Made by a program: the position numbers and the translations under genes | Source of the DNA: Chryseobacterium sp. JV274 | GTDB taxonomy: Bacteria; Bacteroidota; Bacteroidia; Flavobacteriales; Weeksellaceae | Direction: 5' to 3' | NCBI RefSeq assembly: GCF_903969135.1 | Contig: NZ_LR824569.1 | Coordinates: 1-64,000 of the forward strand | Length of the DNA: 64,000 bases | Notes under the pieces: generated by a model | Told to the model about the DNA's origin: nothing | Database searches by the model: none | Seen by the model: only the letters and a program-made list of their open reading frames with translations | Shown here: piece after piece, positions 24,874-34,294 of the stretch | How the letters are laid out: each line of letters starts with the position of its first letter | Position numbering within the stretch: the stretch's first letter is position 1

Positions 24874-26235
24874 TTATGAGTTCTGCTTAATTCGTTTCGC
24901 AGACATATTCAGAAATCGTTTTACCAGGAAAACGGCCGATACTGTCAGTCCTAATCCGAGTGCAATCCACATTCCGAATGCGCCCATTTCCAAAGTAACA
25001 CAGAAGAAATACCCCAAAGGAATAGTAATTACCCAATAAGAGATAAAAGTATAAATAGATGGGATTTTTACATCCTGCAACCCTCTCAGCATTCCTAAAG
25101 CCGTTACCTGGATTCCGTCAGAAAGCTGGAACAGTGCGGCAATAATCATAAGTTTTGATGCCAGCATAATAACTTCCACTTCTTCTTTTTTCGTGAAGAA
25201 AGTCGGAAGTATGTTTCTTCCTAGAATAAATACCAATCCACAGATACACATGAAAATAAAGGCAATCTTCAAGTTGTTGATTCCAACCTTTCTGAGTTCC
25301 ACAAAATTCTGTTCACCCACTTTTCTACCGATCATTACCGTGGAAGCAACACTAAACCCTACACATAAGTTAAAAGTGAAAGAGGCCATACTTAAAGCGA
25401 TCTGGTGAGAAGCAATATCATGAGCAGAGATCAATCCGCAGATAAATGCAGCTCCGGCAAAAGCGGTTACTTCAAAGAACATCTGTAAAGCTGTAGGCAG
25501 CCCCAGTTTCACCATTTTATCAAACATTTGCTTCGAGAAATCCTTAATTTTTAAAGAGAAATCTTTGATATAACGTCTTGTTTTTTCTTCTTTTACCAAA
25601 ACAAAATAAAGGAAAACAACCATGAAAATTCTGGAAATCAAGGTAGCAAGAGCAGATCCCTGTACACCCATTGCAGGTATTCCCCAAAGTCCTTTGATGA
25701 AAACATAGTTTAACGCAATATTGATGATATTCGCAATAATGGTTGCCTTGGTAACTCCAATGGTATAAGATAAACCTTCAGAAACTTCACGAAGCGTCTG
25801 AAATGCCATAAATGGGATCATGCTGACTACCATGATACTTAAGAATCCTACCGTATCAGGAATAATCTTGGCCGGCTGCCCCGAGTGATAGAGTAGAGGC
25901 ATTCCCAAAAGTAAAATGACCATCAGAATCACCCCAACAGACATGTTGATGATAAATCCATGACTGAAAACGGAATTAATCGTTGCATGATCCTCTTTTG
26001 AATGTGCCTCCGATACCAATGGTGGAATCGCAAATGAAAAGCCCAGAGCTAATACAAATATGGAGAAAAACACAGCATTCCCCAATGAAACGGATGCCAA
26101 CGCATCAGCACCCAAAAGTTTTCCGACAATAATATTATCGAATAAGTTGACCGAAACCTGCCCCACCTGAGTAAGCATCACAGGCAGAGCCAAAGTCAGG
26201 CATTCTTTCGTATAGTTTTTGTTTAAAAATTTCAT
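24874..26235 (-). CDS. MATE family efflux transporter
   Basis: The 453-residue inner-membrane protein has about twelve hydrophobic helices in two similar halves. LALPVMLTQVGQVSVNLFDN at the start and GADALASVSLGNAVFF are the classic first-half MATE signature, mirrored by GLPTALQMFFEVTAFAGAA and SHQIALSMASF in the second half. MATE pumps exchange drugs or organic cations for Na+ or H+. The NorM-like layout suggests multidrug export, but the substrate is unknown. It lies downstream of the NtrC-like regulator on the same strand, separated by a terminator, so it is probably independent. Confidence 0.93.
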   Translation of the reverse strand: MKFLNKNYTKECLTLALPVMLTQVGQVSVNLFDNIIVGKLLGADALASVSLGNAVFFSIFVLALGFSFAIPPLVSEAHSKEDHATINSVFSHGFIINMSVGVILMVILLLGMPLLYHSGQPAKIIPDTVGFLSIMVVSMIPFMAFQTLREVSEGLSYTIGVTKATIIANIINIALNYVFIKGLWGIPAMGVQGSALATLISRIFMVVFLYFVLVKEEKTRRYIKDFSLKIKDFSKQMFDKMVKLGLPTALQMFFEVTAFAGAAFICGLISAHDIASHQIALSMASFTFNLCVGFSVASTVMIGRKVGEQNFVELRKVGINNLKIAFIFMCICGLVFILGRNILPTFFTKKEEVEVIMLASKLMIIAALFQLSDGIQVTALGMLRGLQDVKIPSIYTFISYWVITIPLGYFFCVTLEMGAFGMWIALGLGLTVSAVFLVKRFLNMSAKRIKQNS

Positions 26236-26280
26236 AATATTTTAAGATTCATATAGTTTATAATTCAAATAAGGCAAAAA

Positions 26281-26312
26281 AAAAATTTGCAGTGATAACA
26301 CTGCAAATTTTT
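26281..26312 (-). terminator. Terminator after the NtrC-like regulator gene
   Basis: A perfect 14-bp stem AAAAATTTGCAGTG / CACTGCAAATTTTT with loop ATAA is followed on the minus strand by further T residues. Confidence 0.85.
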
Positions 26313-26336
26313 ATAATATCGTAAATAATAGCTTTA

Positions 26337-27521
26337 TTATTTCCTTACAAAACTTGCAACGTCACCTTCAGAAACAGTGTTTCCACCAAGAATAATCAAT
26401 CTTTCCACAACATTCCTTAGCTCCCTGATATTTCCAGTCCATGAAAGAGATTTTAAAGCATCAACAGCTTTATCATCAAACTTTTTCACAGCAGTACCAT
26501 GCTCATCAGCAATCATACCTGAGAAATGGTCAACCAGCAATTTGATGTCCTCTTTTCTGTCATCCAATGGTGGAACATAGATTTCAATAACAGATAGTCT
26601 GTGGTAAAGGTCTTCTCTGAATTTCCCTTCCTCAATTTCTTTCTGCATATTCTTATTGGTTGCCGCAATAACTCTTACGTCAACTTTTATTTCTTTATCG
26701 CTTCCTACAGGAGAAACTTTGCTTTCCTGAAGAGCTCTCAATACCTTAGCCTGAGCAATAAGACTCATGTCACCAATCTCATCAAGGAAGATGGTACCAC
26801 CATTAGCCTGCTCAAATTTTCCCTGCTTATCCTTAATAGCTCCTGTAAAAGATCCTTTTACGTGTCCGAAAAGTTCAGATTCAATAAGTTCAGACGGAAT
26901 TGCGGCACAGTTTACCTCTATCATAGGACCTCTTGCACGTTCACTTTGATTGTGGATGGCATGGGCTACCAATTCTTTTCCGGCACCGTTAGGTCCTGTA
27001 ATCAGAACTCTGGCATCAGAAGCGGCTACTTTTTCGATCATATCCTGAATCTTTTGAAGAGCAGGAGAATCACCGATCATCTGGTATTTTTTATTTACTT
27101 TTCTCTTTAAGGTTTTGTTTTCAGTCTGAAGATTTTTGTTTTCTTTCTTCAGGGTTTCCTTCACCAAAGCGTTTTTTACACTCGTAATCAATCTGTTGAT
27201 GTCAATTGGCTTGGAGATAAAATCGTATGCACCCTCTTTTAAACAGGAAACAGCAGAATCAATATCTGCGTGGCCTGAGATCATGATAAAAGTAGTTTCT
27301 GGTTTTAATGCGAGACTTTGCTTCAAAAGTTCAGTTCCTGAAAGTTTAGGCATTTTAATATCGGAAATCACCAATGCGAAATCTTCTTTTTCTACCTGTT
27401 TGTAACCTTCAAGGCCATCTTCAGCGATAACAAATTCATAATCGGTTAGTTCATCCGAAAGAATACTGTGAAGTACTCCCGAGATTGCTTTTTCGTCTTC
27501 TACTATAAGGATTTTTTGCAT
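26337..27521 (-). CDS. NtrC-type sigma-54 response regulator lacking a Fis domain
   Basis: The 394-residue protein has a receiver domain with phospho-acceptor Asp54 (ISDIKMP) and Lys104, a coiled linker at about 115-145, and a sigma-54 AAA+ domain. Walker A is GPNGAGKE (176-183), the sigma-54 loop is GSFTGA (223-228) instead of GAFTGA, Walker B is FLDEIGD, and sensor II is in WTGNIRELRN. The chain stops at SEGDVASFVRK with no C-terminal Fis-type helix-turn-helix, so it cannot bind an enhancer in the usual way. FlgR of Helicobacter is a known precedent. No histidine kinase is adjacent. The promoter sits so close that the mRNA may be leaderless. Confidence 0.92.
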   Translation of the reverse strand: MQKILIVEDEKAISGVLHSILSDELTDYEFVIAEDGLEGYKQVEKEDFALVISDIKMPKLSGTELLKQSLALKPETTFIMISGHADIDSAVSCLKEGAYDFISKPIDINRLITSVKNALVKETLKKENKNLQTENKTLKRKVNKKYQMIGDSPALQKIQDMIEKVAASDARVLITGPNGAGKELVAHAIHNQSERARGPMIEVNCAAIPSELIESELFGHVKGSFTGAIKDKQGKFEQANGGTIFLDEIGDMSLIAQAKVLRALQESKVSPVGSDKEIKVDVRVIAATNKNMQKEIEEGKFREDLYHRLSVIEIYVPPLDDRKEDIKLLVDHFSGMIADEHGTAVKKFDDKAVDALKSLSWTGNIRELRNVVERLIILGGNTVSEGDVASFVRK

Positions 27522-27526
27522 AGTTG

Positions 27527-27534
27527 CAAATTTA
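27527..27534 (-). promoter_or_regulatory. -7 element immediately before the NtrC-like gene
   Basis: On the minus strand TAAATTTG ends 5 bases before the ATG, placing the expected transcription start at or next to the start codon. Confidence 0.45.
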
Positions 27535-27577
27535 AATTTTTTGTTTCAATTATTAGCAAAAACTATACCTAAATATT

Positions 27578-28237
27578 CTATTTTGAATAGTCTCTTCTTC
27601 CAAAAATTGCAGATCCAACTCTCACAGAGTTAGCACCACACTCAATAGCTGTCGGGAAATCATCACTCATTCCCATTGATAATGTATTTAGCGTTTTTAA
27701 TTGATCTAATTCATCAAAAAGTCTCTTCAGGATTAAAAATTCATTTCTTACCTGTTGCTCATCATCCGTGAATGTTGCCATTCCCATTAAACCGGTAATT
27801 TCAACATTGGGAAATTGATCTTCAACATACTGTTGAAACAGATCTTTCGCTTCAGAAATTTCAAGCCCGAATTTACTTTCCTCAGCCGCAATTTTTACCT
27901 GCAGGAGAACCTTAATAACCCTATTGTTTTTTCCTGACTCTTTGTTGATTTCTGCTAATAATTTTTCAGAATCCACACTTTGTATCGTGTCTATGAAAGA
28001 AGCAATGTATTTTACTTTATTGGTCTGTAAATGCCCGATAAGGTGCCATTGGATATCCTGAGGAAGGAGAGGGTATTTCTCCATCAGTTCCTGTACCTTA
28101 TTTTCTCCAAAAACTCTCTGTCCCAGATCGTATACTTCCTGCACTGCGGAAGTGGGGTGTGTTTTCGAAACAGCAACCAGCTGAACATTGGATGGCAGCT
28201 GATCTTTTATGGATTTATAATTTTCTTTAATACTCAT
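27578..28237 (-). CDS. YggS/PLPBP family pyridoxal phosphate-binding protein
   Basis: The 219-residue protein is a single-domain PLP-binding TIM-barrel protein without known catalysis that helps pyridoxal phosphate and amino-acid homeostasis. PLP-binding Lys25 lies in LVAVSKTHP. FGENKVQE, WHLIGHLQTNKVKYI, SVDSEKLL, KFGLEISE, GLMGMATF and SMGMSDDFPTAIECGANSVR are the family blocks. I chose ATG 28237, since the longer frame adds 24 residues unlike the family. It is followed upstream on the same strand, after 75 bases, by the deacetylase gene. Confidence 0.95.
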   Translation of the reverse strand: MSIKENYKSIKDQLPSNVQLVAVSKTHPTSAVQEVYDLGQRVFGENKVQELMEKYPLLPQDIQWHLIGHLQTNKVKYIASFIDTIQSVDSEKLLAEINKESGKNNRVIKVLLQVKIAAEESKFGLEISEAKDLFQQYVEDQFPNVEITGLMGMATFTDDEQQVRNEFLILKRLFDELDQLKTLNTLSMGMSDDFPTAIECGANSVRVGSAIFGRRDYSK

Positions 28238-28312
28238 AGATGCAAATTTCCGAAAATTCCCTGACAGTTGCCAGCGATGAATACATTTTACATGGCCCTT
28301 TTTATACAAAAA

Positions 28313-29179
28313 TTAATTCAAAACTTCATTGATCTTAGGATATTGAGAAATCTTTCTGAAAACAAATTTGTTGCTTTTCTGCAGTTTTTCAATAAAAAGA
28401 TCCAGCTCATTGATAGAGTCTGTATCTCTGAGATATTGATCATGAGTAAGGAAAACAAGGTGTCTTGAAGTTTTTTCAAGATCGTTAAAGAAAATACTGT
28501 CAACTTTCTTGATCATTGCTTCATGGCTTCCTTTTAAAGTCATTTTCTGGGAAGGTCTCCATTCAAGATCCCAGCCGATTACTTTGTAACCTGCCTTTTT
28601 AAGACCATCTGCAGCTGCAGTAGAACCTTTGATATCGGTTACATTAATATTGTTAAGCCTCCAGATATTTCTTCCGGGAGTTCTTGCTATTTTATCAGAA
28701 AGCTTCAGGCTGTCTTTGGCGATATCAAAATCATGTACTACAGATTCAGCATTTTTATAAAAATCGGTGTATTTGTTATGGGCATGACTAAAGCTGTGGT
28801 TGGCCAGTTCTACGAGAGGATTTTGCTTCAGAAGCAGCAGATCGTCTTTTTGTTTTTTGCTTCCATAAGCATGTTTTCCCACCAGAAAGGCGGTTGCACA
28901 AACATTTCTTTTATCCAGGATTTTTAAAAGATTTTCGGTTCCCTGATTAGGACCGTCATCAAAAGTAAGGTAGATCACTCTTTTATCCGGGTCTACGCTT
29001 TCATCATCCATTTTGGGGGCTATTTCTGCGGAAGGATGCTCCTGTGAATTGACGACGGGGTCATTATTCACTTCATTTTTAAAATTACAGCTATACAATA
29101 AAGCCGAAGTTGCACTCATCAATGCAAACATCCCGAGAAAAGTCTTATTTGTTGACTTTCCCGCAAAAATTTTTCTCAT
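28313..29179 (-). CDS. Polysaccharide deacetylase family lipoprotein
   Basis: The 288-residue protein has a lipoprotein signal (LMSATSALLYSC with the lipobox Cys), an Asp/Glu/Pro-rich linker and a NodB-homology domain. Motif 1 is VIYLTFDDGPNQGTE (catalytic Asp and metal Asp), motif 2 is NHSFSHAH (H-x3-H metal site), and RTPGRNIWRL corresponds to motif 3. The fold removes N- or O-acetyl groups from glycans such as peptidoglycan, chitin oligomers or exopolysaccharide. The start is ATG 29179, which gives a proper signal. It is anchored at the outer or inner membrane facing the periplasm or surface. The substrate is unknown. Confidence 0.88.
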   Translation of the reverse strand: MRKIFAGKSTNKTFLGMFALMSATSALLYSCNFKNEVNNDPVVNSQEHPSAEIAPKMDDESVDPDKRVIYLTFDDGPNQGTENLLKILDKRNVCATAFLVGKHAYGSKKQKDDLLLLKQNPLVELANHSFSHAHNKYTDFYKNAESVVHDFDIAKDSLKLSDKIARTPGRNIWRLNNINVTDIKGSTAAADGLKKAGYKVIGWDLEWRPSQKMTLKGSHEAMIKKVDSIFFNDLEKTSRHLVFLTHDQYLRDTDSINELDLFIEKLQKSNKFVFRKISQYPKINEVLN

Positions 29180-29473
29180 AAAGATAATGGAATTTAAATT
29201 GTTAAAAATCGTTAAAAATAACAATTGAAAGTTAACAAATTACATGCCATGCTGTACATGTTTTTTCTTTTTAAGTTTATTTTAAGAACTTTATTTTAAA
29301 GGGTATTTCCATTACCTGAGGAATTGTAGAGTTATGATTTGGTTTTCTTTAGATTTTAACATTTATAAATATGAAACTAATAGTTTTTCTCTATATTTAT
29401 TGGTGTTTCAATATTCTTCATGTAGTGGGGAATTATTTTAGGTGTAGAATCAGATTGTTACAATAAAAGGTAA

Positions 29474-30204
29474 TTATTTTTCTAAAATGCTTTTTAAGTA
29501 CAGGGAATTTTTAATGGCCGCAGTTCCCCAGGTATTATTAAAGAATATAAAAGCGGTTTGCTGGGAGTTTTTAATTTTTCCGGCAAGTTCATCCAAAAAG
29601 GTTTCACTGTATTCAGATTTGTAAAGGACAGGCTTACCGTGAAGTCTGTAGTAGAGTATGGCTGGATGGTTAACAATCATATCTTCAGGGAGCTCAGCCG
29701 GAAAACTTACACCGGAAAAAACAATACCAAGATCTTCCAGCAGATCAAAGATTTCTTTTTGCCACCATGAGTTGTGCCGGAATTCAATGACGTTCAGAAA
29801 CGTATGATCAATAGAACTGATGATATGTTCTATATTTTCCGGAGTATTTTTAAAGAAGGAGGAAGCTGGTATAGAAATCCGGAGAGTTTGTCCTTCAGAT
29901 GGCTTTGAATATGACTGCAGAATGCAGCAATCTCTTCTTTTGAATTTTCAAGACGGTTTTGATGGGTAATGGATTTTGGAATCTTAATGAAAAACCTAAA
30001 AGAATGGGGAGTTTCATCATACCATTTCAAAAGTGTTTTTGAGGTGGGTTTTCTATAAAAGGTAGAATTTATTTCTACGGTGTTGAATGTTTTTGAATAT
30101 AAAGAAAGAAAATCTTTACTCGGGGCATTTTCAGGATATAAAGACCCTTTCCAGTCGTTATTATAAAATCCTGAACACCCTATGTAAAGATTTTCTTTTG
30201 TCAT
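29474..30204 (-). pseudogene. DUF72 (YecE-like) gene interrupted by a -1 frame change
   Basis: Two overlapping frames together give a complete DUF72 protein of about 243 residues. The first 119 codons (from ATG 30204: YIGCSGFYNNDWKGSLYPEN, FNTVEINSTFYRKP, GFLYQLPPSLK) run into a TAG at 29830-29832. The rest (NTPENIEHIISSIDHTFLNV, EFRHNSWW, AILYYRLHGKP, AFIFFNNTWGTAAIKNS) continues in the -1 frame to 29474. The switch falls at T TTA AAA (29854-29848). This is the canonical -1 slippery heptamer, but it is also what a single lost T would create. It is probably a recent frameshift or sequence error; programmed frameshifting is less likely. It begins 4 bases after copA. Confidence 0.8.
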
Positions 30205-30208
30205 GATG

Positions 30209-33070
30209 CTATTTTTTATCCAGATCCACGGAGTTTAATCTCAATGAATTCAGAATCACAGAGAGGGAACTGATGCTCATTGCAGCAGCTGCAATCATAG
30301 GTGATAACAGAATTCCAAAGAATGGATACAATAATCCTGCCGCTACCGGAACTCCCAATACATTATAGATAAATGCAAAGAATAAGTTTTCTTTAATGTT
30401 TTTGAGAAGCTTTTCACTTAATAATTTCGCTTTTGCAACACCCAGAATATCTCCTTTTAACAAAGTAATTTCAGCGCTTTCAATGGCTACATCAGTTCCT
30501 GTTCCCATGGCGATTCCTACATTAGATTGGGCAAGGGCAGGAGAGTCATTGATTCCGTCTCCGGTCATAGCAACGATCTTACCTTGTTGCTGCAGTCTTT
30601 TTACCTCATTCAGCTTATCTTCCGGAAGACAGTTGGCTTTGAAATGTTTGATTCCTAATTCATCGGCAACGGCTTTGGCAGTGTGCTCATTATCTCCGGT
30701 CATCATAATTACATCAATTCCTTCGCTCATCAGCTGTTTAACTGCTTTTTTGGAGCTTTCTTTAATTTTATCCGTAAAACTTATGAAGCCAAGTACCTGC
30801 TGATCCTGTGCGATATAAGAGATTGTATGTGCCTTTGACTGTACTTGCACGGCTTTTTGTTTTAAACTTTCCGGAATGGCGATATGATGTGAGGTCAACA
30901 GATTTTCATTTCCTAAATAGGCTGTTTTACCATTAATATTTCCTTTTACTCCTTTTCCTGAAATGTTTTCAAACTGATCTACTTTTTCAGAAGTTATACT
31001 TTCTTCTTTTGCTCTTTTTATGACCGCATTGGAAAGTGGATGTTCTGAGTTTTGATTCAGAGAAAAAGCAAGTTTTAAAATCTGATGCTGATCTCCGGTT
31101 ACTGTTTCAATATATTCTACAGATGGTTTTCCTTCCGTTAAAGTACCTGTTTTATCGGTGATCAGAACATTTACTTTATTCATTTGTTCAAGAGCTTCAG
31201 CATTTTTGATCAGGATTCCGTTTTTGGCACCTTTCCCGATTCCTACCATTAAGGACATAGGAGTTGCCAGTCCCAGGGCACACGGACATGCTACAATTAA
31301 AACAGCAACAGCGTTCACAAATGCAAATAAGGTTCTTTTTCCTTCCGGGCCAAAAAACTGCCACAGGATAAAGGTAAGTACCGCGATAAGAATGACCACG
31401 GGAACAAACACCTTCGAAACTTTATCAGTAAGTTTCTGGATTGGAGCTTTGCTTCTGCTGGCTTCATTGACCATTTTAATGATCTGTGAAAGCAGTGTTT
31501 CATCACCTACTTTCTCAGCTTTCATTATGAATACCTGATTACCATTTATCGTTCCCGAAGACACCTTATCATCTATATTTTTTTCAACAGGAACAGGTTC
31601 ACCCGTGATCATACTTTCGTCTACGATAGAATTTCCTTCAGTAATTTTTCCGTCCACAGGAATTTTTTCACCTGGTTTTACTTTTAATAAATCTCCGATT
31701 TTCACCTGAGAAAGTAGTACTTTCTTTTCTTCACCATTTACAATAAGGTTGGCTTCATCTGGTGAAAGATTCATCAGCTCCTTGATGGCATTACCTGTTT
31801 TCTTATGAGCGGCAGCTTCCATTAACTGGCCTAAAATAACAAGGGTTAAAATCACACAGACTGCTTCAAAATATAATGGGATTTCATGATTGTGGCCACG
31901 AATTTCATGCGGAATAATATCCGGAAATACTAAAGCAACAATACTGAAAATAAATGCGGCAGCTACACCCAGCGCAATAAGGCTGAACATATTGAGATTC
32001 CATGTTTTAAAAGAAACCCAGCCTCTTTTCAGAAGAAACCATCCGGAATAAAACATCACCGGAAGAGTTAAAGCAAGTTCAATAAATCCCTGAATCTGAT
32101 GAGAAAAAGGAAAATTGATAAACATTCCACCCATTGATAGAATGAAAACAGGAATGGTAAATGCCAATGAAGTAATAAACTTTCTCTTTAATATATTATA
32201 GGTTTCATCCTCTTCATCATCGCCGCTGTCCGGCATTCTTACGAGATCCATTCCACAGATCGGACAGTCTCCCGGTTCGTCACGAACGATTTCCGGGTGC
32301 ATAGGGCATGTGTATTTTGCGGTTTTCTTTTCCGGATACTTTACCAGATCCATACCGCAGACGGGACATCCTACGTTGGAATCATAGGTTTTATCACCTT
32401 CACAATACATAGGACAGTAATATCTGCCAGCCATTTCATCAGTTACTTTGGGAGCATCATGGTTATGACTGTGGTGATCATGATGATGAGCGTGGGAGTG
32501 AGAATGATGCTGGTGTGAACCTCCTTTTTGAATAAGCTCTTCTGTGATCGGTTCTAAATGCATATGGCAGACAGGACAGTCTCCTTTTTCATCGTACACT
32601 TTATCACCTTCACAAAACATAGGACAATAGTATTTTCCGATACTGTCTTTGAAGTTTCCGGGAAGGTTGGTTGCGGAAAAAGTTGGCTTATGATTGGGAT
32701 CTTTGGCTAGTTTTTCTTCAATAGGTACCAGGTACATTTTGCAGACAGGGCATCTTTCGCCTTGTTTGAAATATACTTTATCTCCTTCGCACTCCATTGG
32801 ACAATAGTATACAGAAGACGGTGATACCCGGTCCTGAGGTTTTATAAAGGCTTTCTCTGGATTATTCGGATCTTCAAGTCTGTATTTTCCTATTTCTGCC
32901 AAAGCATCGTTTAAAACTGAAAGTTTTACTTCATGATCAGAGATAATTGTTGCGGTATTGTTTTCCAGATTGACATCGGCTTGAACACCTTTAACACTGT
33001 TCAGTTGATTTGAAATCTTTTTCTGGCAGCCGGAACAGGTCATTCCGAGTATTTTATACTGTTGTTCCAT
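30209..33070 (-). CDS. copA: Copper-translocating P1B-type ATPase with extended metal-binding N-terminus
   Basis: The 953-residue protein exports Cu(I), or a similar soft metal, across the inner membrane. Residues 1-70 are an HMA domain (MTCSGC, Cys12 and Cys15). Four short Cys-rich metal-binding domains follow, each with YxCPM and CPxC: about 88-118, 147-176, 217-246 and 252-279. A His-rich stretch at 185-204 lies between the second and third. The ATPase core has the membrane CPC motif ([12 protein letters not shown]), DKTGTLTEG with the phosphorylated Asp, [15 protein letters not shown] and [10 protein letters not shown]. The start is ATG 33070. It is preceded by an HMA-AraC regulator gene on the same strand. 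Confidence 0.94.
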   Translation of the reverse strand: MEQQYKILGMTCSGCQKKISNQLNSVKGVQADVNLENNTATIISDHEVKLSVLNDALAEIGKYRLEDPNNPEKAFIKPQDRVSPSSVYYCPMECEGDKVYFKQGERCPVCKMYLVPIEEKLAKDPNHKPTFSATNLPGNFKDSIGKYYCPMFCEGDKVYDEKGDCPVCHMHLEPITEELIQKGGSHQHHSHSHAHHHDHHSHNHDAPKVTDEMAGRYYCPMYCEGDKTYDSNVGCPVCGMDLVKYPEKKTAKYTCPMHPEIVRDEPGDCPICGMDLVRMPDSGDDEEDETYNILKRKFITSLAFTIPVFILSMGGMFINFPFSHQIQGFIELALTLPVMFYSGWFLLKRGWVSFKTWNLNMFSLIALGVAAAFIFSIVALVFPDIIPHEIRGHNHEIPLYFEAVCVILTLVILGQLMEAAAHKKTGNAIKELMNLSPDEANLIVNGEEKKVLLSQVKIGDLLKVKPGEKIPVDGKITEGNSIVDESMITGEPVPVEKNIDDKVSSGTINGNQVFIMKAEKVGDETLLSQIIKMVNEASRSKAPIQKLTDKVSKVFVPVVILIAVLTFILWQFFGPEGKRTLFAFVNAVAVLIVACPCALGLATPMSLMVGIGKGAKNGILIKNAEALEQMNKVNVLITDKTGTLTEGKPSVEYIETVTGDQHQILKLAFSLNQNSEHPLSNAVIKRAKEESITSEKVDQFENISGKGVKGNINGKTAYLGNENLLTSHHIAIPESLKQKAVQVQSKAHTISYIAQDQQVLGFISFTDKIKESSKKAVKQLMSEGIDVIMMTGDNEHTAKAVADELGIKHFKANCLPEDKLNEVKRLQQQGKIVAMTGDGINDSPALAQSNVGIAMGTGTDVAIESAEITLLKGDILGVAKAKLLSEKLLKNIKENLFFAFIYNVLGVPVAAGLLYPFFGILLSPMIAAAAMSISSLSVILNSLRLNSVDLDKK

Positions 33071-33094
33071 GATTCTTAAATTTATACTACAAAT

Positions 33095-33107
33095 TTCCAA
33101 AATGGAA
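33095..33107 (-). promoter_or_regulatory. TTCCA-AAA-TGGAA inverted repeat upstream of copA
   Basis: A perfect 5-base inverted repeat lies 25 bases before the copA ATG, between copA and the regulator gene. It is a candidate operator for metal control, inferred from position only. Confidence 0.3.
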
Positions 33108-33244
33108 TGCTAAGGTTGTTATAAATTTAAGGATAATAGTTATAAAATTAGGTTGGAGGAATAGGAGTGTTGCAAGGGGAGAGCATTTGTAAATGAAATA
33201 GTAATATATAACTCCTTCACCCAAATACTCTCAAATGTTCTTAC

Positions 33245-33805
33245 TTATAGATTATCAAGTGCTTTGCGGTTGTGCTCTTTAAGTTTTTTGAATTCAGTGG
33301 GGGTGAATCCGGTTATATTTCGGAATTGGGATGAAAGGTGCTGAACGCTTTTATAGCCAAGCTTTCCGGCAATTTCAGTAAGGTTGAATTCATTATAGAG
33401 AAGAAGCTCTTTTACCTTTTCAATTTTCTGAAGAATAAAGAATTGTTCTAAGGTGATATTTTCGTTTTGTGAAAATGTTTTTGAAAGTGCACTGTAGTCC
33501 TTATGAAGTTTTGAACTTAAAAATTCTGAAAGCAGAAAGTCTTCAGCAATATCAAGGTCGCTGATCTTTATAATGATCAGGTTTTTGATTTTTTCAATAA
33601 TCTGATGTGAAGAATCCATAATTCTTTCAAAACCAGTATTAAGCAGTTCTTTTTCTATGGCCTGCATTTTTTCAGGAGAAACTTCAGTTTCTGTTTCTGC
33701 TTCACCTAATAAGACGACGCTTGTTTTTACATCTGCATTACGGAAGATGGTTTCTACTGCCGCAATGCACCTGTTACAGACCATATTTTTTATGAAAATT
33801 TTCAT
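33245..33805 (-). CDS. AraC-type regulator with N-terminal HMA-like metal-binding domain
   Basis: The 186-residue protein begins MKIFIKNMVCNRCIAAVETI, a heavy-metal-associated-like domain with CxxC at Cys10 and Cys13. After about 95 residues it ends in an AraC/XylS double helix-turn-helix (NLTEIAGKLGYKSVQHLSSQ, FRNITGFTPTEFKKL). This joins metal binding and DNA binding in one chain, and its place directly upstream of copA argues that it controls copper or related metal export. Its start overlaps the thioesterase stop by ATGA, so the two are translationally coupled. Metal-responsive control is inferred, not shown. Confidence 0.88.
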   Translation of the reverse strand: MKIFIKNMVCNRCIAAVETIFRNADVKTSVVLLGEAETETEVSPEKMQAIEKELLNTGFERIMDSSHQIIEKIKNLIIIKISDLDIAEDFLLSEFLSSKLHKDYSALSKTFSQNENITLEQFFILQKIEKVKELLLYNEFNLTEIAGKLGYKSVQHLSSQFRNITGFTPTEFKKLKEHNRKALDNL

Positions 33806-34197
33806 AGACTGCTGTTTAACCTGTCTTTTACGAATTCAATCTGGGTTTTGCCATGAGCAGAAGGATTGCCTTCCGCATCCAGGTTTACCATTACGATTTT
33901 TTCTACAGTAATAATGGTTTGGTGAGTCATCTTATTTCGTACATCACATCTTAAAGTAACAGAGGAGGAACCGAAATGAGTTGCCTCAATTCCTATTTCT
34001 ATAATGTCACCCTGCTTAGCAGAACTTACGAAATTAATTTCTGAGATAAATTTGGTTACCACTTTTGTGTTTTCCAACTGGATAATGGCATATAATGCTG
34101 CCTCTTCATCGATCCATTGAAGGAGTCTTCCTCCGAAAAGAGAGTGATTAGGATTTAAGTCTTCAGGTTTTACCCATTTTCTGGTATGGTAGTTCAT
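33802..34197 (-). CDS. Acyl-CoA thioesterase (hotdog fold)
   Basis: The 131-residue protein has the YciA/BFIT-type hotdog pattern: NHSLFGGRLLQWIDEEAALY with the catalytic Asp and the long hotdog helix, VVTKFISEINFVSSAKQGDI and SSVTLRCDVRN. Such enzymes hydrolyse acyl-CoA to free acid and CoA in the cytoplasm. Chain-length preference is unknown. I use ATG 34197 (MNYHTRKWV), as the frame upstream adds eight atypical residues. It heads the run thioesterase, HMA-AraC, copA, DUF72 on the minus strand. Confidence 0.87.
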   Translation of the reverse strand: MNYHTRKWVKPEDLNPNHSLFGGRLLQWIDEEAALYAIIQLENTKVVTKFISEINFVSSAKQGDIIEIGIEATHFGSSSVTLRCDVRNKMTHQTIITVEKIVMVNLDAEGNPSAHGKTQIEFVKDRLNSSL

Positions 34198-34294
34198 ATC
34201 TTTTAATAATTTGTAGCACAAATTTAGTGTTAAAAGCTGATGTTTTCAAAAGAATAGCATTTATTGATCTGAAAATAATGATTCATTTTCTCAA

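Noticed and set aside
29371..29466. A 31-codon plus-strand ORF with a hydrophobic start (MKLIVFLYIYWCFNILHVV).
   Set aside because: No promoter consensus, no terminator and no recognisable relative; AT-rich DNA between two convergent or minus-strand genes gives such ORFs by chance.
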